Assembly (NCBI GenBank): GCA_963716525.1 | Contig: OY970315.1 | Span: forward strand, 2,542,001 to 2,606,000 | Length of the DNA: 64,000 nucleotides | Direction of reading: 5' to 3' | Source of the DNA: JBBREP01 sp963716525 | Lineage (GTDB): Bacteria > Actinomycetota > Acidimicrobiia > IMCC26256 > PALSA-610 | In this document: positions 42,368 to 50,979 of the stretch, one piece after another | Layout of the letters: the number at the start of each line of letters is the position of its first letter | Numbering within the stretch: position 1 is the first letter of the stretch | Program-made: the position numbers and the translations under genes | Notes under the pieces: model-generated | Told to the model about the DNA's origin: nothing | Seen by the model: the letters and a program-made list of their open reading frames with translations, nothing else | Database searches by the model: none

Positions 42368-43444
42368 TCAATGGAAGGGCGGCACTTCGGATCGATCCGT
42401 GACCGGTGGCGCCGACGATGCCCCGTACGCGTCGAGCACCGGGCGCAGCTCGTGGGGCGTGCAGCCGTGCATGATCACCGCGTCACAGCCGAGATCCAGT
42501 TGATGGCGAACACCGGCCGCGCACTGCTGCGGAGTGCCGGTGGCCGCGGCCGCGAGCCACTCGTCAGGCAGCAGCCCGGCAACGTGCTCGAGCTGCGCCG
42601 CCGTGGCCGCCATGTCGAGGCCGGGAACGCTGCGCACGACCTCGTCGGCACGGAAGCGCTCGAGCACCGCAGGGTCCCAGCCGTTCGTGCGCACGAGCAG
42701 GTCGCCGTAGCCCTGCAGGTACGTGCCGAGCCGGCCGACGGTCTTCATCAGCCGTACGTCGGCGGGGAGGTGGTCGCCCACCGTCGCGAGGCACGACCAC
42801 ACCCGCACCGACGCGGGATCGCGCCCGGCCCGTTCGGCCGCATGCTTGACCGTCGTGACCGCTCGGGCCGTCGTCTCGTCGGTGAAATAGGTGTGGAGCA
42901 CCACATCGTCGAACACGCGCCCGCCGAGATCGAGCGAGTTGGGCCCGAACGCCACGAGGCACATCGGCAGGTATTCGTCGAGCGTGGTGTCGAGGTGCAG
43001 CACGGGGTAGCGCCCGGCCGGCCCGTCGTGACCAAAGATCGCTTCGCCGCGAAAGAGGCGGCGCATGAGGCCGGCGAAGTCCTCGAGTTGCGCGGTGGTG
43101 ATGCGCGGGATGCCGAACGCGTCCTGCAGCGCGGTGATCCCGCGTCCTAGTCCGAGCACGAATCGGCCGTTCGTGAGGCTCTGCATCGTGCGCGCGAAGC
43201 CCGCCGTCACGATCGGATGGCGCGTGTTGTGGTTCGTCGCCGCCGTGGCGATGCGGATCCGCTCGCTGACCGCGCCGGCGGCGCCGCTCAGCGTCGCGGC
43301 TTCCTTCTTGTTGTATCGCTCGGAGATGAACACGGTGCCGAAACCGAGCGCCTCGCCGGTGCGCACCTCGTCGACGAGCTCACGGGACGAGCCGGGCTGG
43401 CCGGCGAGCGTGTAGAAGCCGAGTTCGTCGTGCAGCGGCGCCAC
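42368..43444 (-). CDS. F420-dependent LLM-class oxidoreductase (TIGR03857-like)
   Basis: A 358-residue luciferase-like monooxygenase-fold enzyme expected to use coenzyme F420. It begins ELGFYTLAGQPGSSRELVDEV, then FISERYNKKEAATLSGAAGAVSERIRIATAATNHNTRHP and FVLGLGRG, which I associate with the actinobacterial TIGR03857 family. Start GTG 43444; the open frame extends to 43990 but that part is shadow of the hydratase gene. It is divergent from the enoyl-CoA hydratase across only 36 bases, so both messages are probably leaderless. Substrate unknown. Confidence 0.88.
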   Translation of the reverse strand: MAPLHDELGFYTLAGQPGSSRELVDEVRTGEALGFGTVFISERYNKKEAATLSGAAGAVSERIRIATAATNHNTRHPIVTAGFARTMQSLTNGRFVLGLGRGITALQDAFGIPRITTAQLEDFAGLMRRLFRGEAIFGHDGPAGRYPVLHLDTTLDEYLPMCLVAFGPNSLDLGGRVFDDVVLHTYFTDETTARAVTTVKHAAERAGRDPASVRVWSCLATVGDHLPADVRLMKTVGRLGTYLQGYGDLLVRTNGWDPAVLERFRADEVVRSVPGLDMAATAAQLEHVAGLLPDEWLAAAATGTPQQCAAGVRHQLDLGCDAVIMHGCTPHELRPVLDAYGASSAPPVTDRSEVPPFH

Positions 43445-43480
43445 GCCCGCACCGTAGCAACGGCTGATTACGCTCCGGAC

Positions 43481-44296
43481 GTGAGCGGAGCCGAGACCGT
43501 GCTGTTCGACGTCTCTGACGGTGTAGGCACGATCACGCTCCACCGCCCCGACGTGCGCAACGCGTTCGGCGCCGGGATGGGCGCGGCCCTCGACGAGGTC
43601 TACGAGCGCTGTGACGCCGACGACGGGATCCGCGCGGTAGTGCTCACGGGCACACCACCCGCGTTTTGCGCGGGCGCCGACATGACGGCCGGTGGCGACA
43701 CCTTCGTGGCGCGCGACAAGGGCGCTTTCAGCGCCGCCGCGGTTTCTACGCCGGCGTGGACGGTGCGCAAGCCCGTGATCGCGGCGGTGAACGGCCATGC
43801 CATCGGGCTGGGCCTCACCCTCGCACTGCAGTGCGACATCAGGATCTTCGCCAGTGACGCGAAGTACGGCATCGTGCAGGTGCGGCGCGGCGTGATGGGC
43901 GACGCCTACTCGCATTGGACGCTGCCGCGCCTGGCCGGCATGGCCGCCGCCGCCGAAATCCTGCTCACGGGGCGCACGTTCGACGGGCACGAGGCGAAGG
44001 AGTTCGGCCTCTGCAGCCGCGTGCTACCGAACGACGAGGTGCTGCCCGCCGCGCTGGGCATCGCTCGCGACATCGCCGTCAACGCCGCGCCGCTCTCGGT
44101 GGCCCTGAGCAAGCGATTGCTGTGGGAGAGCTGGGGGATGACGCCTGCCGAGGTCGAAGCGCGCGAGACCTCCGATCACCACCTGCTCATGGCTCGGCCC
44201 GACGCACGAGAAGGCCCCGTGGCGTTCCTCGAGCGGCGGCCGCCGCGCTGGACGGGCCGGGCCAGCGAACTGGATCACCTCAACCAAGGGAGTTGA
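43481..44296 (+). CDS. Enoyl-CoA hydratase/isomerase family protein
   Basis: A 271-residue crotonase-fold protein acting on acyl-CoA esters. It starts at GTG 43481 with VLFDVSDGVGTITLHRPDVRNAF. The oxyanion-hole loops are FCAGADMT near residue 65 and VNGHAIGLGLTLAL near 103. The first catalytic Glu position reads QVRRGVMGDAYSHW, where the usual Glu is replaced, so it may be an isomerase-, hydrolase- or lyase-type member. The C-terminus (FLERRPPRWTGR) is typical. Its stop overlaps a possible TTG start of the next gene, so they are coupled. Confidence 0.87.
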   Translation: MSGAETVLFDVSDGVGTITLHRPDVRNAFGAGMGAALDEVYERCDADDGIRAVVLTGTPPAFCAGADMTAGGDTFVARDKGAFSAAAVSTPAWTVRKPVIAAVNGHAIGLGLTLALQCDIRIFASDAKYGIVQVRRGVMGDAYSHWTLPRLAGMAAAAEILLTGRTFDGHEAKEFGLCSRVLPNDEVLPAALGIARDIAVNAAPLSVALSKRLLWESWGMTPAEVEARETSDHHLLMARPDAREGPVAFLERRPPRWTGRASELDHLNQGS

Positions 44297-44298
44297 AG

Positions 44299-45372
44299 TT
44301 GGAACCGATCAAGATCGGCTGGCTCGGCAGCGCGCTCGACGGCCCCGGCGGCGGCTACGACAACATCCACCGCCTGGCCTTCGACGAGGCGGTCGAATCG
44401 GGCCTGCTCGACCGCCCGTACGAGTTCGTGCTGCACGGCGAGAACGGCCTGCCGAACGGCTCGGCCAAGAACGCCACCGACGGCTTCCGGTACCTCGTCG
44501 ACGAGGGTTGCATCGGTGTGGCCGGCGCGTACAGCTCCGACAACGCGATCACGGTCGCGCCGCTGGCGAACGAGTTGCAGGTGCCGCTGATCTCGTGGGC
44601 GGGCACCGAGCGGTTGCAGGGTGAGTACTGCTTCCGGCTCGGCAACGGCGACTGCGGCGGTGACTCGTCGCTCGTGGTCGCGTGGCTCGCGAAGCACGGC
44701 TACACGCGCGTCGCGGTGCTGAGCGAGATCTCGCCGAACGGCGAGGAGTACTTCCGCTACTTTCGCACCGAGTGCCGCCGGCGCGGTGTGAGCATCGCCG
44801 CGGTCGAATCGGTGAGCCAGGAGCCGGCGAACCTCGCCGAGAACCTCGACCACCTGCGCCAGGTGGAGGCCGACGCGCTCGTGTACATGGGTTACGGCAT
44901 GCTCGCGGCGCGCGGTTACCTGCGGCGCGCGCTCGACGAGCTCGCGTGGGATCCGCCTCGCATCATGAGCACCGCGTTCATGTGGTACCTCATGGGCTTC
45001 GACCTGTTCGAGGGTTGGGTGGGCATCGACCAGCTCGACCCGTCGAACCGGCTCGCCCAGCAGTTCGTCGATCGTTTCGTCGCCCGGCACGGCGCGCCGC
45101 CGCCGATGTGGCCGAACGCGATTCCGGTGCTGGCCTACGACACGGCCCGCGTGCTGTGCGAAGGGCTGTTCCGTGCGCCGATCCTGAGCGGTCCCGGGCT
45201 CAAGACCGGTCTCGAGTCGATCCGGTTCATGCCGAGCGCCACCGGTGGCGCGCACACGCACATCGCGTGCGCGCCCTATGAGCACGGCATGTTCCGCGGC
45301 GACTGGCTGCTCTACGGGCGTGTGCGCTCCGGCAAGCTCGAGTTCGAGGGCCTGTTCGAACCGTGGGAGTGA
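44299..45372 (+). CDS. Leu/Ile/Val-type ABC substrate-binding protein without signal peptide
   Basis: A 357-residue type-I periplasmic-binding fold protein of the branched-chain amino acid / amide (LivJ/AmiC) class. The first lobe starts at residue 3 (PIKIGWLGSALDGPGGGYDN), and VAGAYSSDNAITVAPLANEL, then ISWAGTERLQGEYCFRL follow. No Sec or lipoprotein signal precedes the domain. TTG 44299 fits AGGGAG 7 bases upstream; TTG 44293 is an alternative that overlaps the hydratase stop. No permease or ATPase is nearby. A cytoplasmic ligand sensor, or a misassigned start, are both possible. Confidence 0.8.
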   Translation: MEPIKIGWLGSALDGPGGGYDNIHRLAFDEAVESGLLDRPYEFVLHGENGLPNGSAKNATDGFRYLVDEGCIGVAGAYSSDNAITVAPLANELQVPLISWAGTERLQGEYCFRLGNGDCGGDSSLVVAWLAKHGYTRVAVLSEISPNGEEYFRYFRTECRRRGVSIAAVESVSQEPANLAENLDHLRQVEADALVYMGYGMLAARGYLRRALDELAWDPPRIMSTAFMWYLMGFDLFEGWVGIDQLDPSNRLAQQFVDRFVARHGAPPPMWPNAIPVLAYDTARVLCEGLFRAPILSGPGLKTGLESIRFMPSATGGAHTHIACAPYEHGMFRGDWLLYGRVRSGKLEFEGLFEPWE

Positions 45373-45385
45373 TCGCGGTACCCGG

Positions 45386-46669
45386 CTACACGCGCACTGC
45401 ACGGCGCTGGCCGAGCTCGAACGTCGCGCCGGTGCTGATCTTCGTGAGCGACACCTCCGGCTGCTCCGCGGCCGGCTCGGCGCGCTCGTCGACTCGCAGT
45501 TCGTAGGCGCAGCGCTCGCCGGCGCGCGGTGCGACGGCCTCCGCGAGCCCGCGCCGGTCGAAGCCCTGCGCGAGCGCGAGCAGCGCGCGGTCGCCCCGGC
45601 CCGGGAGCGAGGCGAGCCAGGTGAACTCGTCGTCCTCGGCGAACACCGGCGAGTCGTCGCGCAGCGCGAAGCGCACGGTTTCACCGTCCTGCTCGATCAC
45701 CGGGTGCACGTAGGTGCGGGGCCAGAACAGCGGATGCACCTGCAGCAGCGCGGCGAGGCCGGCCGCACCGTCGGCGAACGTGAACGCGCGCCGCAGCCGT
45801 TCCGCGGTAACACCCGCGAGCCCCACCACCATCTGTGCCACCATCGCCACGGCCGCGTCGCCACCATCCCGCTCGGCTACCGCGAGGCAGAAGCCGCGCA
45901 GCAGCAGGTGGCTCTGCAACGCGACCTCCTGCAGCGCCACCACGAGCGCGCGCTGCGAGAGGTCCTCGAGCGCGAAGTCGGGGTCGAACGGCCCCGAGTA
46001 GTCGTCCCAACCGCCGGGCTCGGTGCTCGCACCCGGATCGTCGACGGCACATCGCGCCGCGAGGCAGCGTTCGACGAGCGCGAGGTTGGGATGTGCAGAC
46101 ACGGGCGGGAACGACTCGTCGATCGTCACCGTCCAGTGGCAGTGCGGGTGGCGGTCGGCAGGCACGCGCGGTGGCCGGTGGACCGGACGCACCTGGGCAC
46201 GCGGGTTCGTGGCCACCGCGGTCGCGTCGAACGTGGGGTCTTCGATCGTGTGGCACATGCCCAGCACGTATTCCTCGCCCATCGGCTCGACGTCCATCAG
46301 TGCACCGCAGTGCGCGAGGAAGAACTCACCGCGGTCGTGGTCGTGGACCGTGCAGCGGAAGTCCATGAAGTGGTGCGGCGCGCCGATGTCGAGCTGCAGG
46401 TTCTTCATGATCGTGTCCACGCCGTCGCCCGCGAACTGCAGGGCCCGTTGGGTCCGCCGCGAGTAGACGGGACTCGTGCCCATCCATTCGTCGATCGCGA
46501 TTGCTTCCATGTCCTCGCGCGAGCGGCCCGTGTGGACCAGCGGCATGCCGGCACGGTCTTGGAGGTGGCCGTGCAGGAGCCACTCGCGGCCGAGGATCGC
46601 GAGCGTCTGGCGGGGGAGCTGGGCGAGGGTGAAGTCGGGGGAGTAGTCGATGCGGGGGCGTTCGGTCAT
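45386..46669 (-). CDS. Unrecognised conserved protein rich in His and Cys
   Basis: A 427-residue soluble protein I do not recognise. Residues 95-150 hold a striking His/Cys/Asp cluster: APHHFMDFRCTVHDHDRGEFFLAHCGALMDVEPMG, then EYVLGMCHTIEDPTFD, and HPHCHWTVTIDE near residue 183, suggestive of a metal or cofactor site. The C-terminal half is helical. It is convergent with the substrate-binding gene (13-base gap) and divergent from the amidohydrolase at 46841 across a region with a perfect 26-bp palindrome. That suggests joint regulation with the amidohydrolase. Confidence 0.75.
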   Translation of the reverse strand: MTERPRIDYSPDFTLAQLPRQTLAILGREWLLHGHLQDRAGMPLVHTGRSREDMEAIAIDEWMGTSPVYSRRTQRALQFAGDGVDTIMKNLQLDIGAPHHFMDFRCTVHDHDRGEFFLAHCGALMDVEPMGEEYVLGMCHTIEDPTFDATAVATNPRAQVRPVHRPPRVPADRHPHCHWTVTIDESFPPVSAHPNLALVERCLAARCAVDDPGASTEPGGWDDYSGPFDPDFALEDLSQRALVVALQEVALQSHLLLRGFCLAVAERDGGDAAVAMVAQMVVGLAGVTAERLRRAFTFADGAAGLAALLQVHPLFWPRTYVHPVIEQDGETVRFALRDDSPVFAEDDEFTWLASLPGRGDRALLALAQGFDRRGLAEAVAPRAGERCAYELRVDERAEPAAEQPEVSLTKISTGATFELGQRRAVRV

Positions 46670-46690
46670 GGTGCCATCATGCTCGCCGCC

Positions 46691-46725
46691 GCGCCGCGCC
46701 GCGCCGCGCCGCGCCGCGCCGCGCC
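46691..46725. repeat. GCGCC pentanucleotide repeat, seven copies
   Basis: Seven perfect copies of GCGCC immediately upstream of the unknown gene's start, followed by a CGGCTG/CGGCCG-rich tract. Lies in the divergent promoter region. Confidence 0.85.
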
Positions 46726-46785
46726 GCGGCCGCGGCTGCGGCTGCGGCCGAACGCCGTTGGCCGGCGCCGGGGGCTCGGACCGTA

Positions 46786-46811
46786 GGATGACGCTGACGT
46801 CAGCGTCATCC
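46786..46811. promoter_or_regulatory. Perfect 26-bp palindrome, probable operator
   Basis: Arm GGATGACGCTGAC followed directly by its exact reverse complement. It lies 29 bases upstream of the amidohydrolase GTG (46841) and 116 bases upstream of the divergent unknown gene. A perfect 26-bp dyad without a spacer is typical of a dimeric regulator site rather than a terminator here. Confidence 0.7.
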
Positions 46812-46840
46812 AACGCCGCCGATCCGCGCCGGGAGTTGCC

Positions 46841-48064
46841 GTGGAACTGCCCAAGATCATCAGCGTCGACGACCATGTGGTGGAGCCGCCGCACGTATGG
46901 CAGACCTGGCTGCCCACGAAGCACCGCGCGAAGGGGCCGCGGGTGGAGCGCAAGCGGTGGGGCGCCTTCCAGCTCACAAAGGGCGCGAACTACCAGATGA
47001 CCGAGGATCCCGACGGCGAGTGGGGCGACGCGTGGATCTACGAGGACAAGGTCATCTACGTACAGAAGAAGTTCGTCGCGATCCCGAAGGCGGCCACGCC
47101 GGGCGACGACCTGTCGAAGTTCGACAAGTCGGTGATGACGATGACCGCCACCACCTATGACGACATGCGGCCCGGCTGCTGGGACGCCAAGGAGCGCAAG
47201 AAGGACTTCGAGACGAACTGGGTGGACGGCTCGCTGCCGTTCCCCACGTTCCCGCGCTTTTGCGGCCAGACGTTCTACGAAGCCAACGACAAGGACCTCG
47301 CGCTCGCGTGCGTGCAGGCGTACAACGACTGGATGGTCGAGGAGTGGTGCGATCCCTCGATCGGGATCAACATCCCACTGGCCATCATCCCGTTGTGGGA
47401 CGTCGACCTCGCGGCGAAGGAGATCGCACGCAACGCGGCGCGCGGCGTGCGGGCGGTGTGCTTCTCGGAGTTCCCGACCCGACTCGCACTGCCAAGTATC
47501 CACACCGGCTACTGGGACCCGATGTTCCAGGTGTGCAACGACACCGGCACCGTCGTGTGCATGCACGTCGGATCGTCGTCGAGTGAGCCGATGGCGTCAC
47601 CCGACGCACCGCGGGGCGCGAGCGCCATGGTGTCGTTCAACAACTCGATGGGCTCGCTCGGCGACTACCTGTTCGGTGGGATCCTGTATCGGTTCCCGAA
47701 GCTGAAGATCGCCTACTCCGAGGGCCAGATCGGCTGGATCCCGTACGCGATCGAACGGGCCGACACCGTGTGGGAGCAGCACAACGCCTGGCAGGACTCG
47801 AAGCGGTTGTGCCCCGAGCCGCCGTCCACCTACTACTACGGCCGCGTGTTCGGCTGCTTCACCTGGGACCGCCACGGCGTGCGCTCGCTCGACGAGGTGG
47901 GCGAGGACCAGATCTGCTTCGAGACCGATTACCCGCACACCGACACCACGTGGCCGAACTCGAAGGAGTACTGCGAGAAGATGTTGGAAGGGGTGCCCGC
48001 GGAGCAGGCGTACAAGATCCTGCGCGGCAACGCCATCCGCATGCTCGACCTCGACCGCGCCTGA
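46841..48064 (+). CDS. Amidohydrolase-2 family (ACMSD-like) metal-dependent hydrolase
   Basis: A 407-residue relative of the enzymes at 6774 and 59624. Metal motif VDDHVVEPPHVW is near residue 8, the His strand VCMHVGSSSSE near 240, and ETDYPHTDTTW near 365 supplies the last Asp and His. LRGNAIRMLDLD closes the barrel. The start is GTG 46841 with no strong ribosome site. The second and fourth metal ligands are conserved, so it should be active. It probably hydrolyses or decarboxylates a ring-derived acid. Controlled, I infer, through the 26-bp palindrome. Confidence 0.87.
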   Translation: MELPKIISVDDHVVEPPHVWQTWLPTKHRAKGPRVERKRWGAFQLTKGANYQMTEDPDGEWGDAWIYEDKVIYVQKKFVAIPKAATPGDDLSKFDKSVMTMTATTYDDMRPGCWDAKERKKDFETNWVDGSLPFPTFPRFCGQTFYEANDKDLALACVQAYNDWMVEEWCDPSIGINIPLAIIPLWDVDLAAKEIARNAARGVRAVCFSEFPTRLALPSIHTGYWDPMFQVCNDTGTVVCMHVGSSSSEPMASPDAPRGASAMVSFNNSMGSLGDYLFGGILYRFPKLKIAYSEGQIGWIPYAIERADTVWEQHNAWQDSKRLCPEPPSTYYYGRVFGCFTWDRHGVRSLDEVGEDQICFETDYPHTDTTWPNSKEYCEKMLEGVPAEQAYKILRGNAIRMLDLDRA

Positions 48065-48076
48065 CGCCCTTCGCCG

Positions 48077-49123
48077 TCAGCGGGGGACGAGGCCGTAGGG
48101 GAGGGGCACGCCGAGGTCGGTGTAGGTCACGATCCCGGGTGGTGCGGCCACGACACGCGGGATCGCGTTCACCGCCGGCATCGCGGTCATGATCAAGCCG
48201 AGCACCATGAAGTCGGCGAACGTCGTCGCCTCGAAGTCGGGCGGGGGCAGGAAGCCGACCTTGGTGAGCACGGTCGGCCGGCCGTCGATGCGAATCGCCC
48301 AGCCGTCCTCGATCGGCCAGTCCGGTGCGAGCGTCGGGCCCTTCTTCCAGCGCACGTTGAGGTCGATCACCGTGCGGCCGCCGGCCCGGCCCTGCCAGCT
48401 CGCGGCGAGGCCCGCGACGCACCCCGCGGCGATCGTCCACGACCCGAGGTCGAGATCCTCGGTGGTCTGGGCGTACTCGGCCTCGCACACGATGTCGTCC
48501 AGCTCGACGCCGAGCGCGTCGGCCACCATGGCCACCCCTTCCGCGAAGACCGCGGTGCCCTCGGCGGTCATCGCCGGCAGCGCCGGATCGTCGATCGGCC
48601 GGCCGAAGCCGGCGAGGATCTCCGTGTCGGGTGAGTCGTAGAGCGTCGTGTCGGCCGCCTCGCTGATCGTCACCTTGTCGACGCGATCGCACACCCCGGC
48701 CAGCACGATGCCGAGCAGCTCCACGAATCCGGGGCTCACACCCGTGCCGAACATCGTGGCGCGGCCCCGTGCGCACGCCTCGGCGATGCGGTCGCGACGG
48801 TCGCCGAGGTTGCCACCGGTGATGAACGCGGCCGTGCTCACCACGTTCACGCCCGACTCGAGGATGCGCACCAGCTCGTCGACGTCCTGCCACATCGGGT
48901 TGTACACCACGCAGTCGGGCCGCAGCGCGAGGAGCGCGTCGACATCGTTGGTGGCGGTGACGCCGAGCGGCTCGATGCCGCAGAGCTCGCCGACGTCGCG
49001 GCCGGCCTTCTCGGCCGACCACGCGAAGCAGCCGACCAGCTCGAGGTCGGGGCGCGTGACGATCGCGCGCACCGATCGGCGGCCGACGTTGCCCGTGGTC
49101 CACTGCACGATCTTCAGCGTCAT
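48077..49123 (-). CDS. Dihydrodipicolinate reductase-like NAD(P)H-dependent dehydrogenase
   Basis: A 348-residue protein with an N-terminal Rossmann fold (IVQWTTGNVGRRSVRAIVTRPDLELVG), the DapB-like VYNPMWQDVDELVRILESGVNVVSTAAF segment, and a C-terminal mixed domain with FGTGVSPGFVELLGIVLAGV. True DapB proteins are shorter (about 250), and the DapB active-site motif is not seen, so a role in lysine synthesis is unlikely. Mycobacteria have several such paralogues near P450 and lipid genes. Its ATG overlaps the TetR stop (ATGA). Last gene of the operon starting at 54026. Confidence 0.85.
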   Translation of the reverse strand: MTLKIVQWTTGNVGRRSVRAIVTRPDLELVGCFAWSAEKAGRDVGELCGIEPLGVTATNDVDALLALRPDCVVYNPMWQDVDELVRILESGVNVVSTAAFITGGNLGDRRDRIAEACARGRATMFGTGVSPGFVELLGIVLAGVCDRVDKVTISEAADTTLYDSPDTEILAGFGRPIDDPALPAMTAEGTAVFAEGVAMVADALGVELDDIVCEAEYAQTTEDLDLGSWTIAAGCVAGLAASWQGRAGGRTVIDLNVRWKKGPTLAPDWPIEDGWAIRIDGRPTVLTKVGFLPPPDFEATTFADFMVLGLIMTAMPAVNAIPRVVAAPPGIVTYTDLGVPLPYGLVPR

Positions 49124-49764
49124 CGCTCTTCTTTCGGGCTCCGGCCGCGCTTGGCGCGCGGCGGCCTGCGGTCTTCGCGGATCGCGTCGTCGATGAGGTC
49201 GATCATCCACGTCAAGGCGCGGATCGCCTCATCGTCATCGAGGTTCCAGTCGCGCGCCAGACGCTGGTAGGCCGCCGTGCTCCACATCACGTCGAGCATC
49301 GCCGCAGCCAGCGTGCGGTCGGCGGCCGTCCAGTGGTCGGCATGCTCCTTCACGGCCGCGAGCAACGCGTCGTGCTGCCGGCGGCTCGCTTCGACGAGCG
49401 TCGGGTCGAGCGCGTGCCTGCGCTGGGGAGGGTACGACGACAGATGCCGCACGAGGCGCGCCGCGGTATCGGCGATGCTGTCGAGCTCCAGCGTGGCGAG
49501 GTCGATACCCAAGGCATGCTCGAGCTCCTGCATGACCGCGTCGCGCAGGGCGCGCTCGTGCGCGAAGTGCCGGTAGACGGTGCGCTCGTTCACGCCAGCG
49601 CGCTCGGCGACGGCGCGGATCGTCACCCCTTGCCAGTCGCCGACCGACGACGCGCGCACGAGATCGGCGCCCGCGGCGACGATGCGCGCCCGCGTCTCGT
49701 TCGCCTGCTCCCGCCGGCGTGTGTTGTCGTAGCGGCGCTTCGCGCCGGGAGCACCGCCGGTCAC
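49120..49764 (-). CDS. TetR-family regulator within the operon
   Basis: A 214-residue TetR repressor. The DNA-binding part reads ETRARIVAAGADLVRASSVGDWQGVTIRAVAERAGVNERTVYRHF (residues about 19-63), followed by a helical ligand domain. It starts at GTG 49764, overlapping the P450 stop (GTGA), and its stop overlaps the next start (ATGA), so it is coexpressed with both. It is a likely autoregulator of this operon; the inverted repeat at 54037-54074 is the candidate operator. Confidence 0.88.
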   Translation of the reverse strand: MTGGAPGAKRRYDNTRRREQANETRARIVAAGADLVRASSVGDWQGVTIRAVAERAGVNERTVYRHFAHERALRDAVMQELEHALGIDLATLELDSIADTAARLVRHLSSYPPQRRHALDPTLVEASRRQHDALLAAVKEHADHWTAADRTLAAAMLDVMWSTAAYQRLARDWNLDDDEAIRALTWMIDLIDDAIREDRRPPRAKRGRSPKEER

Positions 49765-50945
49765 GGCAGCAGCACTGGCAACGTCTCGAAGCCGCGCACC
49801 GTCGACGTGGGTGCGATGCGCGCGCGGTCGAGATCCACCTCCCACTCAGGGAAGCGGTTGAGCATCTCGTCCAGCGCGATGCGTCCCTCGAGGCGCGCCA
49901 GCGCAGCGCCGAGGCAGTAGTGGATGCCGTAGCCGAACCCGAGGTGCTGGCCGACCGTGCGGTGGAGGTCGAAATGCTCTGCGTCGGGCCACCGGCGCTC
50001 GTCGCGGTTCGCCGCGCTCACCACGAACAGCATGGCGCTGCCGGCCGGTACCGTCTCGCCGTACAGCTCCACGTCCTCGGGCATGTACCGACCGACCTGC
50101 GGGCCGGGCGACTCGAAGCGCAGCAGCTCCTCGATCGTGTTGTTCAGCAGCGACCGGTCGGCGACGACCTCGCGGCGCTGGTCAGGGTGTTCGGCGAGCA
50201 CCTTGCCGAACCAGCCGATCAAGCGGGTGGTGGTCTCGTTGCCGGCGCCGGCGACGACCGTCGTGTACAGCAGCGCCTCGTCACGGGTGAGCGTGCGCGT
50301 CACGCCGTGCTCGTCGGTGAACTCGGTGTGCAACAGCTCGGTCATGAGGTCGTCGGATGGGTGATCGATGCGCCAGTCGATGTACTCCTCGAACGTCTCC
50401 GCGCCGAACGTGGGATTGTCGGTGACCTGCATCGCCTCGCCGGCCTTCACCCGCAGGTTGCGGTCGGCCATGTCGCGCATCGCGGTCTGGCCGTCCTCCG
50501 GGATGCCGAACAGCATCCCCATCACCTTCATCGGCATCTGCGCGCCGAGCTGGGCGATGAGGTCGAACTCTTGCTCGCCCACGACGGGGTCGAGGCTGTG
50601 CGCGCAGAACTCCCGGATCTTCGGCTCGAGCGCGCTGACCCGCTTCGGCGTGAAGACGCGCGAGAGCAGGCTGCGGTGCACATCGTGCGCGGGCGGATCC
50701 TCGAAGATGAGCGTGCCGGGTGGGAACTCGATGTCGGCCTTGATCAACTCGAGGATGCCGCCCTTGCCGGAGATGAACCGCTTGGCGTCGACGAGGCCGC
50801 GCTCGCAGTCCGCGTAGCGCGTCATCGCGTAGAAGTCGTATTCCTCGTTGTAGTAGAGCGGCGCCTCGTCGCGGAGGCGCTTGTAGAGCGGGTACGGGTC
50901 GAGATCGTTGATCGCGCTGTAGGGGTCGTACGAGAGGTCGCTCAC
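49761..50945 (-). CDS. Cytochrome P450
   Basis: A 394-residue P450. The I-helix motif is AGAGNETTTRL near residue 240, ExxR is EELLRFESP near 283, and the heme loop is GFGYGIHYCLGAALAR near 345. It begins DPYSAINDLDPYPLYKRLRDEAPLYYNEE, the layout of soluble actinobacterial P450s that use ferredoxin partners. Starts with GTG 50945, 34 bases after the molybdoenzyme gene. Its substrate may be shared with that enzyme. Ferredoxin and reductase genes are not in the window. Confidence 0.92.
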   Translation of the reverse strand: MSDLSYDPYSAINDLDPYPLYKRLRDEAPLYYNEEYDFYAMTRYADCERGLVDAKRFISGKGGILELIKADIEFPPGTLIFEDPPAHDVHRSLLSRVFTPKRVSALEPKIREFCAHSLDPVVGEQEFDLIAQLGAQMPMKVMGMLFGIPEDGQTAMRDMADRNLRVKAGEAMQVTDNPTFGAETFEEYIDWRIDHPSDDLMTELLHTEFTDEHGVTRTLTRDEALLYTTVVAGAGNETTTRLIGWFGKVLAEHPDQRREVVADRSLLNNTIEELLRFESPGPQVGRYMPEDVELYGETVPAGSAMLFVVSAANRDERRWPDAEHFDLHRTVGQHLGFGYGIHYCLGAALARLEGRIALDEMLNRFPEWEVDLDRARIAPTSTVRGFETLPVLLP

Positions 50946-50979
50946 CGTTGCCGGCCTTTCTGGGTGCGGGGTCGAGAGC

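Noticed and set aside
46691..46740. GCGCC tract as a coding repeat
   Set aside because: It precedes the start of the unknown gene and lies in the divergent promoter; the frame through it has no homology.
48077..49123. Lysine-pathway dihydrodipicolinate reductase (dapB)
   Set aside because: The protein is about 100 residues longer than DapB, lacks its active-site motif and sits in a P450 operon.
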